A stretch of 8,781 bases of DNA from Phycisphaerales bacterium. GTDB taxonomy: Bacteria; Planctomycetota; Phycisphaerae; Phycisphaerales; UBA1924. Below are positions 1 to 7,586 of this stretch, one piece after another. The DNA lies in the NCBI GenBank assembly GCA_016763115.1, contig JAESUL010000211.1, forward strand, positions 1-8,781, given 5' to 3'. Both the position numbers and the translations under genes were made by a program. Below the pieces are notes generated by a model. That model was not told where the DNA came from and did no database searches. It saw only the letters and a list, made by a program, of their open reading frames with translations. Every line of letters starts with the position of its first letter. Within the stretch, counting starts at the first letter, position 1.

Positions 1-280
1 ATTGTCTGCAAGCTTGAATCGGTGGTGATGTTCCTCTTTTCAGCGGAGCCATGGCGATCGCAATCGACTCAAAATCAGGTGCCACAAACTCCACGAACTC
101 GGCGACACACGCCTTGCTTTGCGATGTCCAGGTCTTGGCGTTTGGACAAGGTGCATATCGCGAGAAATCGTTATTATTGACCCATTCATGGATGACACTA
201 GCGAGATTCAACGCGGTTTGCTGCTCAAAAAACCGGACAAAACGGACATCAAAGCCCACAACAAACTGCTGCCCCCCCAT
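1..280 (-). CDS. Unrecognised protein, 5' part of a gene running off the left edge
   Basis: The minus strand is open from an ATG at 280-278 down to position 1 with no stop, about 93 codons, and continues beyond the window. The frame also stays open upstream of the ATG to a stop near 352, so a GTG at 335-333 is an alternative start; neither has a clear Shine-Dalgarno sequence. The product starts MGGQQFVVGFDVRFVRFFEQ and continues with segments such as ASVIHEWVNNNDFSRY and EFVEFVAPDFESIAIAMA. This reads like a soluble folded protein, with mixed hydrophobic and charged residues and no signal peptide or membrane segment. The opposite strand over the same bases gives a Ser/Thr/Asn-rich, less protein-like sequence. 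I do not recognise the family. It would be transcribed divergently from the efflux cluster. That it is a real gene is an inference from open-frame length and amino-acid character. Confidence 0.45.
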   Translation of the reverse strand, partial: MGGQQFVVGFDVRFVRFFEQQTALNLASVIHEWVNNNDFSRYAPCPNAKTWTSQSKACVAEFVEFVAPDFESIAIAMAPLKRGTSPPIQACRQ

Positions 281-323
281 GGTACGGGGCAAAGAGGCTC
301 GTGATACCGGGGACCGAAAGAGC

Positions 324-363
324 CTGAGAGACACAATGCCATATGCGGGATCTCACCCCGTTT
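324..363 (+). repeat. Left copy of a 40-nt imperfect direct repeat flanking the efflux cluster
   Basis: Bases 324-363 match 8209-8248 without gaps at 32 of 40 positions, and the first 22 nt (CTGAGAGAC, two differing bases, AATGCCATATG) match at 20 of 22. Both copies end in CCGTTT. A further shared octamer, CAAAGAGG, lies 34 nt upstream here (290-297) and 37 nt upstream of the right copy (8172-8179). The copy covers the ATG at 336, one possible start of the His-rich gene. It could be a remnant of an integration or IS-related boundary, or a duplicated 5' region. Confidence 0.6.
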
Positions 364-803
364 CTATTGGCTATAGTTTGCGCATGGGTGCCCGAGTCTT
401 CAGTCTGTTTATCCGGTTAGCGATGGTTTTCGTCATGGTTGGGTTGCATGCCGACTTGGTTGTTCAGCACTTTGTTCTCGGAAACGGTGAACACGCTCAT
501 CTTCACATTCATTTGGATTCTGGCGCGTATGTCCACACCCATTCCGATGGTGAGGGGCAGGATGACCCGAAGGATCACCACCACAGTGATTTCGAACAAG
601 AGCAGGATGTTCCCAAAATTCATCGAAACGATACGCGTCGAGATGAAGCGGATGCGACCTCGGCGTATCCGAGTTTACTAGCCACTCATATCGCCTTACT
701 TTGTGAGTCCGAAGAGAGGCAACAAACCAAGCCGCCTCCGCGGCGAGTGTCTGCCCATACCCAGTATTTGAGTTTACTCAAGAGCGTCATCCTGCAGGTG
801 TAG
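336..803 (+). CDS. Small membrane-anchored histidine-rich protein, first gene of the efflux cluster
   Basis: From the ATG at 336 the product has 155 residues. A hydrophobic segment at about residues 19-45 looks like a signal anchor or uncleaved signal peptide. It is followed by a His-rich stretch (HAHLHIH at 53-59, HTH at 67-69, HHH at 81-83) set among Asp/Glu, and then a Pro/Arg-containing tail (TKPPPRR). Short exported proteins with this pattern commonly precede czcCBA genes, CzcI being the best-known example, but I see no specific CzcI signature. The His cluster suggests periplasmic binding of Zn, Ni, Co or Cu ions (inference). The start is uncertain: 336 has only a weak GAGAG upstream, and 384 (139 residues, just before the hydrophobic segment) is a good alternative. 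The frame stays open back to 51, but that extension is not protein-like and overlaps the divergent minus-strand frame. The gene ends 91 nt before the czcC start, so co-transcription is likely. Confidence 0.6.
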   Translation: MPYAGSHPVSIGYSLRMGARVFSLFIRLAMVFVMVGLHADLVVQHFVLGNGEHAHLHIHLDSGAYVHTHSDGEGQDDPKDHHHSDFEQEQDVPKIHRNDTRRDEADATSAYPSLLATHIALLCESEERQQTKPPPRRVSAHTQYLSLLKSVILQV

Positions 804-838
804 CGAGCGACTTTTGTCGTAAGCGTTTTTGGATGCAT

Positions 839-857
839 TGTGGCTGCGATCGCCACA
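839..857 (+). other. Stem-loop between the His-rich gene and czcC
   Basis: TGTGGC (839-844) pairs perfectly with GCCACA (852-857) around a 7-nt loop. No T-run follows, so it is not a classical terminator. It sits about 37 nt upstream of the czcC start and could affect mRNA processing or translation, or have no role. Confidence 0.3.
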
Positions 858-881
858 TTGCTCTATCACCTCCCCGCATTT

Positions 882-885
882 GGAG
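882..885 (+). promoter_or_regulatory. Shine-Dalgarno GGAG that decides the czcC start at 895
   Basis: GGAG lies 9 nt before the ATG at 895. The next codons encode a lipoprotein signal peptide directly, whereas the frame upstream (ATGs at 829 and 886) would put extra, partly charged residues in front of it. This favours 895 over the longer reading. Confidence 0.55.
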
Positions 886-894
886 ATGCTCTTT

Positions 895-2325
895 ATGCAG
901 TTTCAGATTTCCCGTGCCTTTGTTGCGCTGATGGCAGGCAGCATGTTGCTTACCGGGTGCCAGTCTTATGAGCGTAAACCGCTCGATCTTGCTGCCACGC
1001 GCGATGCTTGGCTTACCCGCTTGCCTTCGGATGAGACCGCGAGCGAGTTTGCCCAGCGGATTAGTGACAATCAAGGCTATGCAGACACACACTTGTTTGA
1101 CCTCTCTGATGGACTCTCCCTTGCCGAAGCAGAACTTGTCGCGTTGGTGTTCAACCGCAATCTGAGGCTCGCGCGGCTGGAAGCCAATGTCACCCGTGCA
1201 ACTGCGGAACACGCTGGGTTGTGGGATGATCCTGCTCTGGATTTGAACTTTGCACGGATTATTTCAGGCGTTCCTGACCCCTGGGTCGCCGGTGGGGCCA
1301 TTGGATTGACCATTCCGATTTCAGGCCGACTTGAAGCCCAAAAGGAAAAGGCTGGAGCCAAACACACAGCAGAGTTGCATCGCCTGGCTGCGACAGAATG
1401 GGCCACGCGGACGGCACTGCGAAAAATATGGATTAAATGGTCGGCGCAGATGGCTCGCGCAAAACTAATGACCAAGCAGATCGACCGGCTCCGATCGGCT
1501 GCAGACTTTGCCCATCGCCAAGAACAAGCCGGCGTGCTGTCCAAAATCGAAGAACGGCTCTTGCGTGTCGAACTCGCGGGTAGCCAAGCACAGATCATCG
1601 AAACAATCGCCATAGCAAGAGATCTTGAACTCCAGCTACGGGATATTCTTGGGCTGGCTCCTGATGCACCCGTTCAACTTGTCGAGACGGTTGTGTTTGT
1701 GCCGCGAGGGACTGGTCGAGATTGGCTTCTGGATTCAATGGAGACTGGTAATCTTGAACTTGTCGCGGTGCGAAGTGAATATGAAGTTGCGGAAGAATCG
1801 CTCCGACTTGAGATCCGCAAGCAGTATCCCGATTTGACCATCGGCCCTGGTTTCGGCGGTGATGAAGGAGACGAGCGATTACTGCTTGGTGTGCGGCTTC
1901 CCATTCCGCTTTGGAATCGCAATCAGCAAAGCGTTGCCGAGGCGCACGCCAGCCGCGAGGTTGCGTATGGTCGATTTGAGAATACTTATGAGCGTTTGGC
2001 TTCTCGATTGGCGATCGTGCTGATTCGGTATGAAGCCGGGCGTGCGATGCGTCAGGCGGTCGAGACCTCTGTGGTACCACTTGCAGACGAGCAGGATGCC
2101 AATGTTCGCCGTGTGGCTGAGCTTGATCGTGTTGATCCGCTGTTGCTACTTCAAGCCATCAAGGTTCAGCACGAAGCCAAAGTTCGATTGGTGGACGCGA
2201 GGGTTTCTGAGGCCATCGGTGCTATTGGACTTGATTATCTGATCGGCCCGCCTGTTTCGGTTGAGGGCATTCCCCATTCATCCCCGATTTCGTCGGACCC
2301 TAATATCAAAGGAGACAGCCCATGA
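895..2325 (+). CDS. czcC: Outer membrane factor (TolC family) lipoprotein of an RND metal efflux system
   Basis: The 476-residue product is the trimeric outer-membrane channel through which the pump expels its substrate. A lipoprotein signal peptide ends in the lipobox LLTGC with Cys22 as the lipidation site, as in CusC and OprM. The rest shows the duplicated outer membrane efflux layout: long helical stretches rich in Ala, Arg and Glu at about 75-110, 150-250 and 345-445, and two short strand-forming segments near 111-145 and 310-340. The segments ending in LTIPISG and VRLPIPLWNRN are the typical strand-to-helix turns of the CzcC/CusC group. Length is normal for the family. The stop overlaps the next start (ATGA, 2322-2325), so the gene is translationally coupled to czcB. 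Metal specificity cannot be read from this subunit; the symbol denotes family only. Confidence 0.9.
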   Translation: MQFQISRAFVALMAGSMLLTGCQSYERKPLDLAATRDAWLTRLPSDETASEFAQRISDNQGYADTHLFDLSDGLSLAEAELVALVFNRNLRLARLEANVTRATAEHAGLWDDPALDLNFARIISGVPDPWVAGGAIGLTIPISGRLEAQKEKAGAKHTAELHRLAATEWATRTALRKIWIKWSAQMARAKLMTKQIDRLRSAADFAHRQEQAGVLSKIEERLLRVELAGSQAQIIETIAIARDLELQLRDILGLAPDAPVQLVETVVFVPRGTGRDWLLDSMETGNLELVAVRSEYEVAEESLRLEIRKQYPDLTIGPGFGGDEGDERLLLGVRLPIPLWNRNQQSVAEAHASREVAYGRFENTYERLASRLAIVLIRYEAGRAMRQAVETSVVPLADEQDANVRRVAELDRVDPLLLLQAIKVQHEAKVRLVDARVSEAIGAIGLDYLIGPPVSVEGIPHSSPISSDPNIKGDSP

Positions 2326-3737
2326 ATCATCAGATGACATGGTCGATCGTACTCGTTCTTGTGGCCTCATTGAGCGGATGCAAGCCGAGTTCGGATCAAA
2401 CGAACACAAGCGATGCTGCGGTCGCGGCACCTGCTCTTTCAAATCGTGTCGAGATCAACTCGTCGGTGCGTCAGAATCTCGGCCTTACCTTTGCCAAGGT
2501 TGAAAGCCGCTATGTTGCCCGTACATTACGCATTCCAGGAAGGTTCGAGTTGTTGCCCACGGCGCAGCGTGAATACCGCATGCCTGCTGCGGGCACAGTT
2601 GAGCTTCTTGTGGAGCAGTACCAGAAGGTAGAGACAGGCACACCGCTTTATCGTCTTGATTTGCCACGCTGGCGTGTACTTCAGCGAGAGCTTACTGATG
2701 CAAAGGCATCTATTCGATTCGCCAAGGCCGAAGCGGACAGCATCGCTCCGCTCTTGGCTGCCCATGAAGATGTTCATGTTGAAATTCAGAAGACTGTTGA
2801 TCTCTGGACGCAGCGGGTGATTGACTTGGAGCGACTGCAGATTGCCGGTGCCGCTCGCGGCGATGATGTAGCAGAAGCCAAAGCCGCTCTTGCGATGGCA
2901 CGCGCGGCATTTGCGGAAACAATGGAAAAGGAAGCGGAACTCACAGCACAGAAACACATGGCCAATGCCCAACTCGTTGCGGCAAAGTCACGCATGGCGA
3001 TCCTGCTCGAAGCGGCAGCATCGCTCACCAAATACAACATTGACGAACTGAGCGCAACCGATGCGGGCGCACCTCGTTGGCAGACGATTGGTGAGATTGA
3101 GATTCTCGCTCTTTCGCCGGGTGTCGTCGATATTTTTCATATAAACAGCGGTTCTTTTGCTGAACAAAGTTCATCAGTGCTGACAACAGTCCAGCCTGAT
3201 CAAGTTCGTTTTCGGGCGCATGGTCTTCAGAGCGACTTGGGTAAGTTCAGCAATGGATTGTCTGCAACTGTCGTATCGCCACAGGGCGGGTCGATCCGAG
3301 ATCACGCAAGTATTTCTGGCACACTCATTCTTGCTCCGACAGCCGACGCTGAGCGTCGCACGATTGAACTGATGATGACCCCTGATGGTGCTCTGCCTCT
3401 CCCGTCTTGGGCGCGAGCGGGTGTCTCTGCATTTCTCGAAGTGATTATCAACGGCAGCGGTGGCGAACAACTCGCCATCCCGCTCGCATGTGTTGCGCGC
3501 GATGGCACGCAAAGCATTATCTTTCGTCGAGACCCTGCTGACCCCAACAAAGCCATCCGGTTAGAAGCCGACCTTGGACTCGACGATGGTCGATGGATCG
3601 TGATCAAAAGCGGTGTGGCCGAGGGCAACGAAATCGTCCTCGACGGCGTGTATCAGCTAATGGTCGCGACAAGCGGAAGCATCACCAAAGGTGGTCACTT
3701 CCATCCCGATGGCACTTTCCATGAAGGCGATGAATAA
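2322..3737 (+). CDS. czcB: Periplasmic adaptor (membrane fusion) lipoprotein of an RND metal efflux system
   Basis: The 471-residue product links the inner-membrane pump to the outer-membrane channel. The N-terminus is a lipoprotein signal peptide with lipobox SLSGC and Cys20. The order is typical of CzcB/CusB adaptors: a first lipoyl/barrel-sandwich half at about 85-115, a long Ala/Glu/Lys-rich helical hairpin at about 115-235, the second lipoyl half at about 255-290, a beta-barrel at about 293-380 (containing AGVSAFLEVII) and a membrane-proximal domain at about 385-450 (AIPLACVARDG, VAEGNEIVLDGVYQL). The C-terminus ends in a short His-containing tail, GGHFHPDGTFHEGDE, which may bind metal (inference). 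A strong Shine-Dalgarno sequence, AAAGGAG (2308-2314), precedes the ATG. The start overlaps the czcC stop by 4 nt and the stop is 9 nt from czcA, so the order C-B-A forms one operon. Confidence 0.92.
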   Translation: MNHQMTWSIVLVLVASLSGCKPSSDQTNTSDAAVAAPALSNRVEINSSVRQNLGLTFAKVESRYVARTLRIPGRFELLPTAQREYRMPAAGTVELLVEQYQKVETGTPLYRLDLPRWRVLQRELTDAKASIRFAKAEADSIAPLLAAHEDVHVEIQKTVDLWTQRVIDLERLQIAGAARGDDVAEAKAALAMARAAFAETMEKEAELTAQKHMANAQLVAAKSRMAILLEAAASLTKYNIDELSATDAGAPRWQTIGEIEILALSPGVVDIFHINSGSFAEQSSSVLTTVQPDQVRFRAHGLQSDLGKFSNGLSATVVSPQGGSIRDHASISGTLILAPTADAERRTIELMMTPDGALPLPSWARAGVSAFLEVIINGSGGEQLAIPLACVARDGTQSIIFRRDPADPNKAIRLEADLGLDDGRWIVIKSGVAEGNEIVLDGVYQLMVATSGSITKGGHFHPDGTFHEGDE

Positions 3738-3746
3738 GGAACCACC

Positions 3747-6700
3747 ATGTTTAAACTTCTCATTTCATTTTCGCTCAAACAATCATCGTTGGTTCTGCTC
3801 ATCGCTGGGGTGCTGCTTGCGTACACCTTGGTCAAGCTTCCCAGTATGCCGATAGATGTGTTTCCGGAACTCAACGCGCCAACGGTGGTGATTCTGACTG
3901 AATCCGGCGGGCTGGCAGCCGACGAGGTTGAGCAGTATGTCACCATGTCGATCGAATCGGCGGTCAATGGCTTGCCCGGTGTTCGACGCATCCGGAGCGC
4001 GTCGGCGATTTCCTTGTCATTGGTCTGGGTTGAGTTTGACTGGGGCACCGATATTTACCGTGCCCGGCAACTGGTGACAGAACGACTGGCAAGCGTTCGA
4101 GAATCCCTCCCCGCCAACGCCCACGCCGAGATGACACCCATCACATCTATTACGGGTGAAATCATGCTTCTGGCGGTGTCAAGCCCCGATGGATCGGTCA
4201 ACGATTTGGACTTGCGGGCCTATGCGGAGTTCGATTTGCGGAAGAAGTTGCTCGCGATCCCGGGCGTAGCACAGGTTTCGGCTATCGGGGGCGAGTTGCC
4301 CGAGTACCAGGTCAATGTGAAGCAGGATCGACTCGCCCTGTATGGGTTGACCATTGAGGACATTGTTGTGGCGGCCCGCGCTACCCACAGCACGGCCAGC
4401 GCGGGGTATCTTCCTGATGTCGACAGACAAGAACTCCCCATTCGCCAAACGGCGCGTGTCAAAGGTGTTGATGACATCGCCTCGACTATCGTCACCACCA
4501 AAGACGGCTCACCGATCACGCTTGGTGAGGTGGCGGAAGTTGTTCTTGGACCTGCACCAAAGCGCGGTACCGCAGCCAATCAGGGACGACCCGCCGTCGT
4601 GCTGACCATCCAGAAATCGCCCGGTGCCAACACATTGCTGCTCACCAAATCGGTCGATAAATCCCTCGATCAAATCGAGAAGAGTCTCCCCGAGGGAATC
4701 GCGATCAACCGCGATGTCTTTCGCCAGAGCGATTTTATTGAGCGATCGGTCAACAATGTGACCCATGTGCTGCGAGACGCGACGATCATTGTCACTGTCA
4801 TTCTCATTATGTTCTTGCTCAATGTGCGAACGACGATCATCACGCTGACTGCGCTTCCATTGTCGCTTGCTGTTGCTTTGCTTGCGATGAACTGGATGGG
4901 GTTGACGCTCAATGTGATGACACTGGGCGGGCTGGCCGTCGCTGTCGGCGTGCTGGTCGATGATGCGATTATTGATGTTGAGAATGTACTGCGGCGGTTG
5001 AAAGAGAACGCTCTGCTTTCTGAAGATCAGCAACGGCCCATCGTTGATGTGATCTTTAGTGCCAGCAATGAGATTCGGCCTTCGATGGTCTTTGCAACCC
5101 TCATCATTGTGATCGTATTCGTCCCCTTGCTCTTCCTCGAAGGCATCGGCGGTCGGTTCTTTGCGCCGCTGGGGATGACATATATCGTTTCAATTCTCGC
5201 TTCGCTGCTTGTAGCGTTCACAGTCACGCCAGCGATGTGCAAACTGCTCCTCAAGAAGGGGACCATCAAGGTTCATGCAAAATCAAATGGATCAAGTGAT
5301 GTTCATTCTGATGGATGGCTCGTCCGCTTGCTCAAGCGCCGCTACGAGCCGTCGCTTCGGTGGTCGCTTTCGAATCGTGGCTTTGTGCTTGGCGCGGCTG
5401 TGGTTGGCACCATCATGGCTGGGTTCCTCGCTCGCACCTTTGGGACTTCATTCCTCCCTGAGTTCAACGAAGGTTCGTTTTCAGTGTTTGTAGCGTCACC
5501 TCCAGGCACATCGCTTGCAGAGAGCAATCGTTCTGCGATGGCCATCGAGAAGCAACTCATCAAGATTGAAGGCGTAAAAACCGTGACTCGACGAACAGGT
5601 CGAGCCGAGCGTGATGAACATGCTGAGCCAGTTTCAAACAGTGAGATTGATATTACGATGATGCCCAGTGCCGTCAAGGCGGAGGTTCGTCAAAGGATTG
5701 CAGCAATCGCCAGTAGTGTCCCCGGGGTCACCGTGCAGATAGGCCAGCCGATCGAGCATCGTCTTTCTCACATCCTTTCAGGCACTCCCGCAGCGATTGC
5801 CATCAATGTGTATGGCGAAGACCTCCCGACACTCCGCCGACTCGCGAAGCAGATCGAAGGAGAACTCAAAAACATCCCCGGCGCCCGCGATGTCACAGCC
5901 AACCGCGAAGTCCTCATCACATCACTCCCCATCCGATACCGCCATCCAGACCTGGCAGCGGTGGGGCTTACCCCTGCAAGTGCTGCTGAACAAGTGCAGA
6001 CCGCGATTTATGGCCAAACCGTCGCCGAGGTGAACCAGGGTGTTCGTCGTTTCGATATTGTCGTACGGCTGGCGCCCGAAGATCGTCAAAGAATTGACCA
6101 GATCAAAGACTTGATCCTTACGGGTCAAGACGGGATGCTCGTTCGGCTTTCTGAGGTTGCTGATATTGGTCCTGAGAAAACCAGCAATATCATTGCTCGC
6201 GAGAATGCTCATCGAAAGGCCGTGATTTCGTGCAATGTCGCTGATGGATACAACCTCGGTGATCTGGTCGAGCAGGTCCGCCAGCGTGTCGAGCCGATCG
6301 TTCATCAAGCAGGCTATGTCGTGGAGTTTGGCGGACAGTTCGAGGCCCAGCAATCAGCCAGCCGAACGCTGCTCATCGCGGGTTCAGGCATCGGATTGGT
6401 GATGCTTCTGCTTTTGCAGTTGTCCACTGGTTCACTCAAAGTTGCCGCTTTGGTGATGGTCAACCTGCCTTTGGCTGTCATTGGTGGCGTCATCGCCATC
6501 TTCATCATGGACACTGTTCAGCATGCTGGCATTGGCGGAGTTGTCCCAAACATACTGGCCCTCTTCGGGCTTTCATCTTCGCCGTACCAAGCACCTGTCA
6601 TCTCGATCGCAAGCCTTGTTGGCTTTATCACGCTCTTCGGCATCGCAGTGCGCAACGGAATCCTGCTCGTCAACCATTACAGACTTTTGATTGAGGTCGA

Positions 6701-6950
6701 GCACAAAACGATCGCCGATGCAATCGTGCAAGGCTCGATGGAGCGGCTCGTCCCCATTCTTATGACAGCCCTGAGTGCCGCACTTGGTTTGCTCCCCCTT
6801 GCGTTGGCGGTAGGAAAACCAGGAAGCGAGCTGCTCGCACCGCTGGCGGTCGTTGTGCTAGGAGGCTTGCTTACATCCACATTCCTCAACCTCATCGTCG
6901 TACCAGCGGGCTATTCTCTTGTTCAAGGCGTCAAACCCCGCGATACATAG
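3747..6950 (+). CDS. czcA: Heavy-metal efflux RND permease (CzcA/CusA family), proton-driven inner-membrane pump
   Basis: The 1067-residue length is normal for the HME-RND family. TM1 is at about 9-30, followed by the first large periplasmic domain with the family phrases MPIDVFPELNAPTV and VEQYVTMSIESAVNGLPGV. TM2-TM6 lie at about 340-500, a cytoplasmic linker at 501-540, TM7 at about 544-562, the second periplasmic domain at 563-870, and TM8-TM12 at about 873-1060. The proton-relay motif in TM4 reads AVAVGVLVDDAIIDVEN, with Asp405, Asp406, Asp410 and Glu412. By eye, the positions of the CusA copper-binding Met573 and Met623 are not Met here, which favours a divalent substrate (Zn, Co, Ni or Cd) over Cu(I)/Ag(I); this is inference. 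The linker holds His residues (KVHAKSNGSSDVHSDGW). AAGGA at 3736-3740 gives a well-placed ribosome binding site. No frameshift or missing segment is visible. Confidence 0.95.
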   Translation: MFKLLISFSLKQSSLVLLIAGVLLAYTLVKLPSMPIDVFPELNAPTVVILTESGGLAADEVEQYVTMSIESAVNGLPGVRRIRSASAISLSLVWVEFDWGTDIYRARQLVTERLASVRESLPANAHAEMTPITSITGEIMLLAVSSPDGSVNDLDLRAYAEFDLRKKLLAIPGVAQVSAIGGELPEYQVNVKQDRLALYGLTIEDIVVAARATHSTASAGYLPDVDRQELPIRQTARVKGVDDIASTIVTTKDGSPITLGEVAEVVLGPAPKRGTAANQGRPAVVLTIQKSPGANTLLLTKSVDKSLDQIEKSLPEGIAINRDVFRQSDFIERSVNNVTHVLRDATIIVTVILIMFLLNVRTTIITLTALPLSLAVALLAMNWMGLTLNVMTLGGLAVAVGVLVDDAIIDVENVLRRLKENALLSEDQQRPIVDVIFSASNEIRPSMVFATLIIVIVFVPLLFLEGIGGRFFAPLGMTYIVSILASLLVAFTVTPAMCKLLLKKGTIKVHAKSNGSSDVHSDGWLVRLLKRRYEPSLRWSLSNRGFVLGAAVVGTIMAGFLARTFGTSFLPEFNEGSFSVFVASPPGTSLAESNRSAMAIEKQLIKIEGVKTVTRRTGRAERDEHAEPVSNSEIDITMMPSAVKAEVRQRIAAIASSVPGVTVQIGQPIEHRLSHILSGTPAAIAINVYGEDLPTLRRLAKQIEGELKNIPGARDVTANREVLITSLPIRYRHPDLAAVGLTPASAAEQVQTAIYGQTVAEVNQGVRRFDIVVRLAPEDRQRIDQIKDLILTGQDGMLVRLSEVADIGPEKTSNIIARENAHRKAVISCNVADGYNLGDLVEQVRQRVEPIVHQAGYVVEFGGQFEAQQSASRTLLIAGSGIGLVMLLLLQLSTGSLKVAALVMVNLPLAVIGGVIAIFIMDTVQHAGIGGVVPNILALFGLSSSPYQAPVISIASLVGFITLFGIAVRNGILLVNHYRLLIEVEHKTIADAIVQGSMERLVPILMTALSAALGLLPLALAVGKPGSELLAPLAVVVLGGLLTSTFLNLIVVPAGYSLVQGVKPRDT

Positions 6951-6969
6951 CCCGCACTATAATCCCATA

Positions 6970-6988
6970 CTCGGGCGATCAGCCCGAG
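6970..6988 (+). other. Perfect 7-bp GC-rich stem-loop downstream of czcA
   Basis: CTCGGGC (6970-6976) and GCCCGAG (6982-6988) pair perfectly around the loop GATCA. It lies 20 nt after the czcA stop and 55 nt before the next start. No T-run follows, so it is at best a weak or factor-assisted terminator. It could also be a 3' stability hairpin that separates expression of the pump from the lipoprotein. Confidence 0.5.
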
Positions 6989-7043
6989 CATCGAAGTTGC
7001 CAAATACACTGAATCCAACACTCCATATCAAAGGAAACGAAAC

Positions 7044-7586
7044 ATGAAACTCAACACACCCATTTCCGGCCTTACCTTCTGTGCAGTCCTCGCGGCATCG
7101 CTTAGCGTATTACCCGCGTGTGAGCAAAAAAGTTCTAGCCCTCAGCAGGATGTTGCCGACAAGGACGAGCATGAGCATGGGCCTGATGGCGAGCATGCCG
7201 ACCACGACGACATGCCCGCAGCATCAACAGCGGGTCACGGGGGAGCCGTCATAGCACTTGGCACATCCGTCATCGGCCCGTTTGATGTGCGGGCGACTCG
7301 TGACGAGGGCCTTATTGTTGCGGGGAAAGACGCTCCTATCGACATCACGGTCACGCCAACCGCTGGATCAACCATCAAGGCCGCCGCTGTCCGCTTCTGG
7401 ATTGGAACCAAAGATGCCAAGGGTTCTGTGAAGGCGAAGTCCGAAGTTGAAAACCCAGCGGAACCAAACCGGTGGCACACACATGCCGAGGTCCCAAACC
7501 CCATCCCCGAAGGCAGCAAGCTATGGGTTGAAATTGAGACTGACAATGGCGAAACAGTCATCGGGTCGTTCGAGTTGAAGTCGTAA
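7044..7586 (+). CDS. Histidine/aspartate-rich lipoprotein of unknown function, downstream accessory of the efflux operon
   Basis: The 180-residue product has a lipoprotein signal peptide with lipobox VLPAC and Cys26. A low-complexity acidic His stretch at 41-56 (DEHEHGPDGEHADHDD) and a GHGG turn at 64-67 follow. The rest, about 68-180, is a compact domain of alternating strands (ITVTP, AAAVRFWIG, KLWVEIETDNGE), probably an Ig-like beta-sandwich. It contains a second possible metal site, WHTH, at 144-147. I have the impression of similar proteins beside czcA-type pumps in other bacteria but can name no family. Periplasmic metal buffering or delivery to the pump is an inference. A clear Shine-Dalgarno sequence (AAAGGAA, 7030-7036) precedes the ATG. 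The 93-nt gap and the stem-loop leave open whether it is co-transcribed with czcA. Confidence 0.85.
   Translation: MKLNTPISGLTFCAVLAASLSVLPACEQKSSSPQQDVADKDEHEHGPDGEHADHDDMPAASTAGHGGAVIALGTSVIGPFDVRATRDEGLIVAGKDAPIDITVTPTAGSTIKAAAVRFWIGTKDAKGSVKAKSEVENPAEPNRWHTHAEVPNPIPEGSKLWVEIETDNGETVIGSFELKS

Noticed and set aside
51..335. N-terminal extension of the His-rich protein starting at 51
   Set aside because: The added 95 residues are not protein-like, contain no domain or signal, and would bury the hydrophobic export segment in the middle of the protein. The minus strand of the same bases carries a more convincing frame.
1077..1613. Minus-strand open frame of 178 codons inside czcC
   Set aside because: It is a Ser/Ala/Arg-rich shadow of the outer membrane factor gene with no features of its own.
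4509..5033. Minus-strand open frame of 174 codons inside czcA
   Set aside because: It is a shadow of the czcA coding frame: a His/Gln/Arg-rich, low-plausibility product opposite conserved RND transmembrane segments.
6958..6963. TATAAT hexamer after czcA as a -10 box for the lipoprotein gene
   Set aside because: No acceptable -35 hexamer lies 16-18 nt upstream, so the match alone is not evidence of a promoter.
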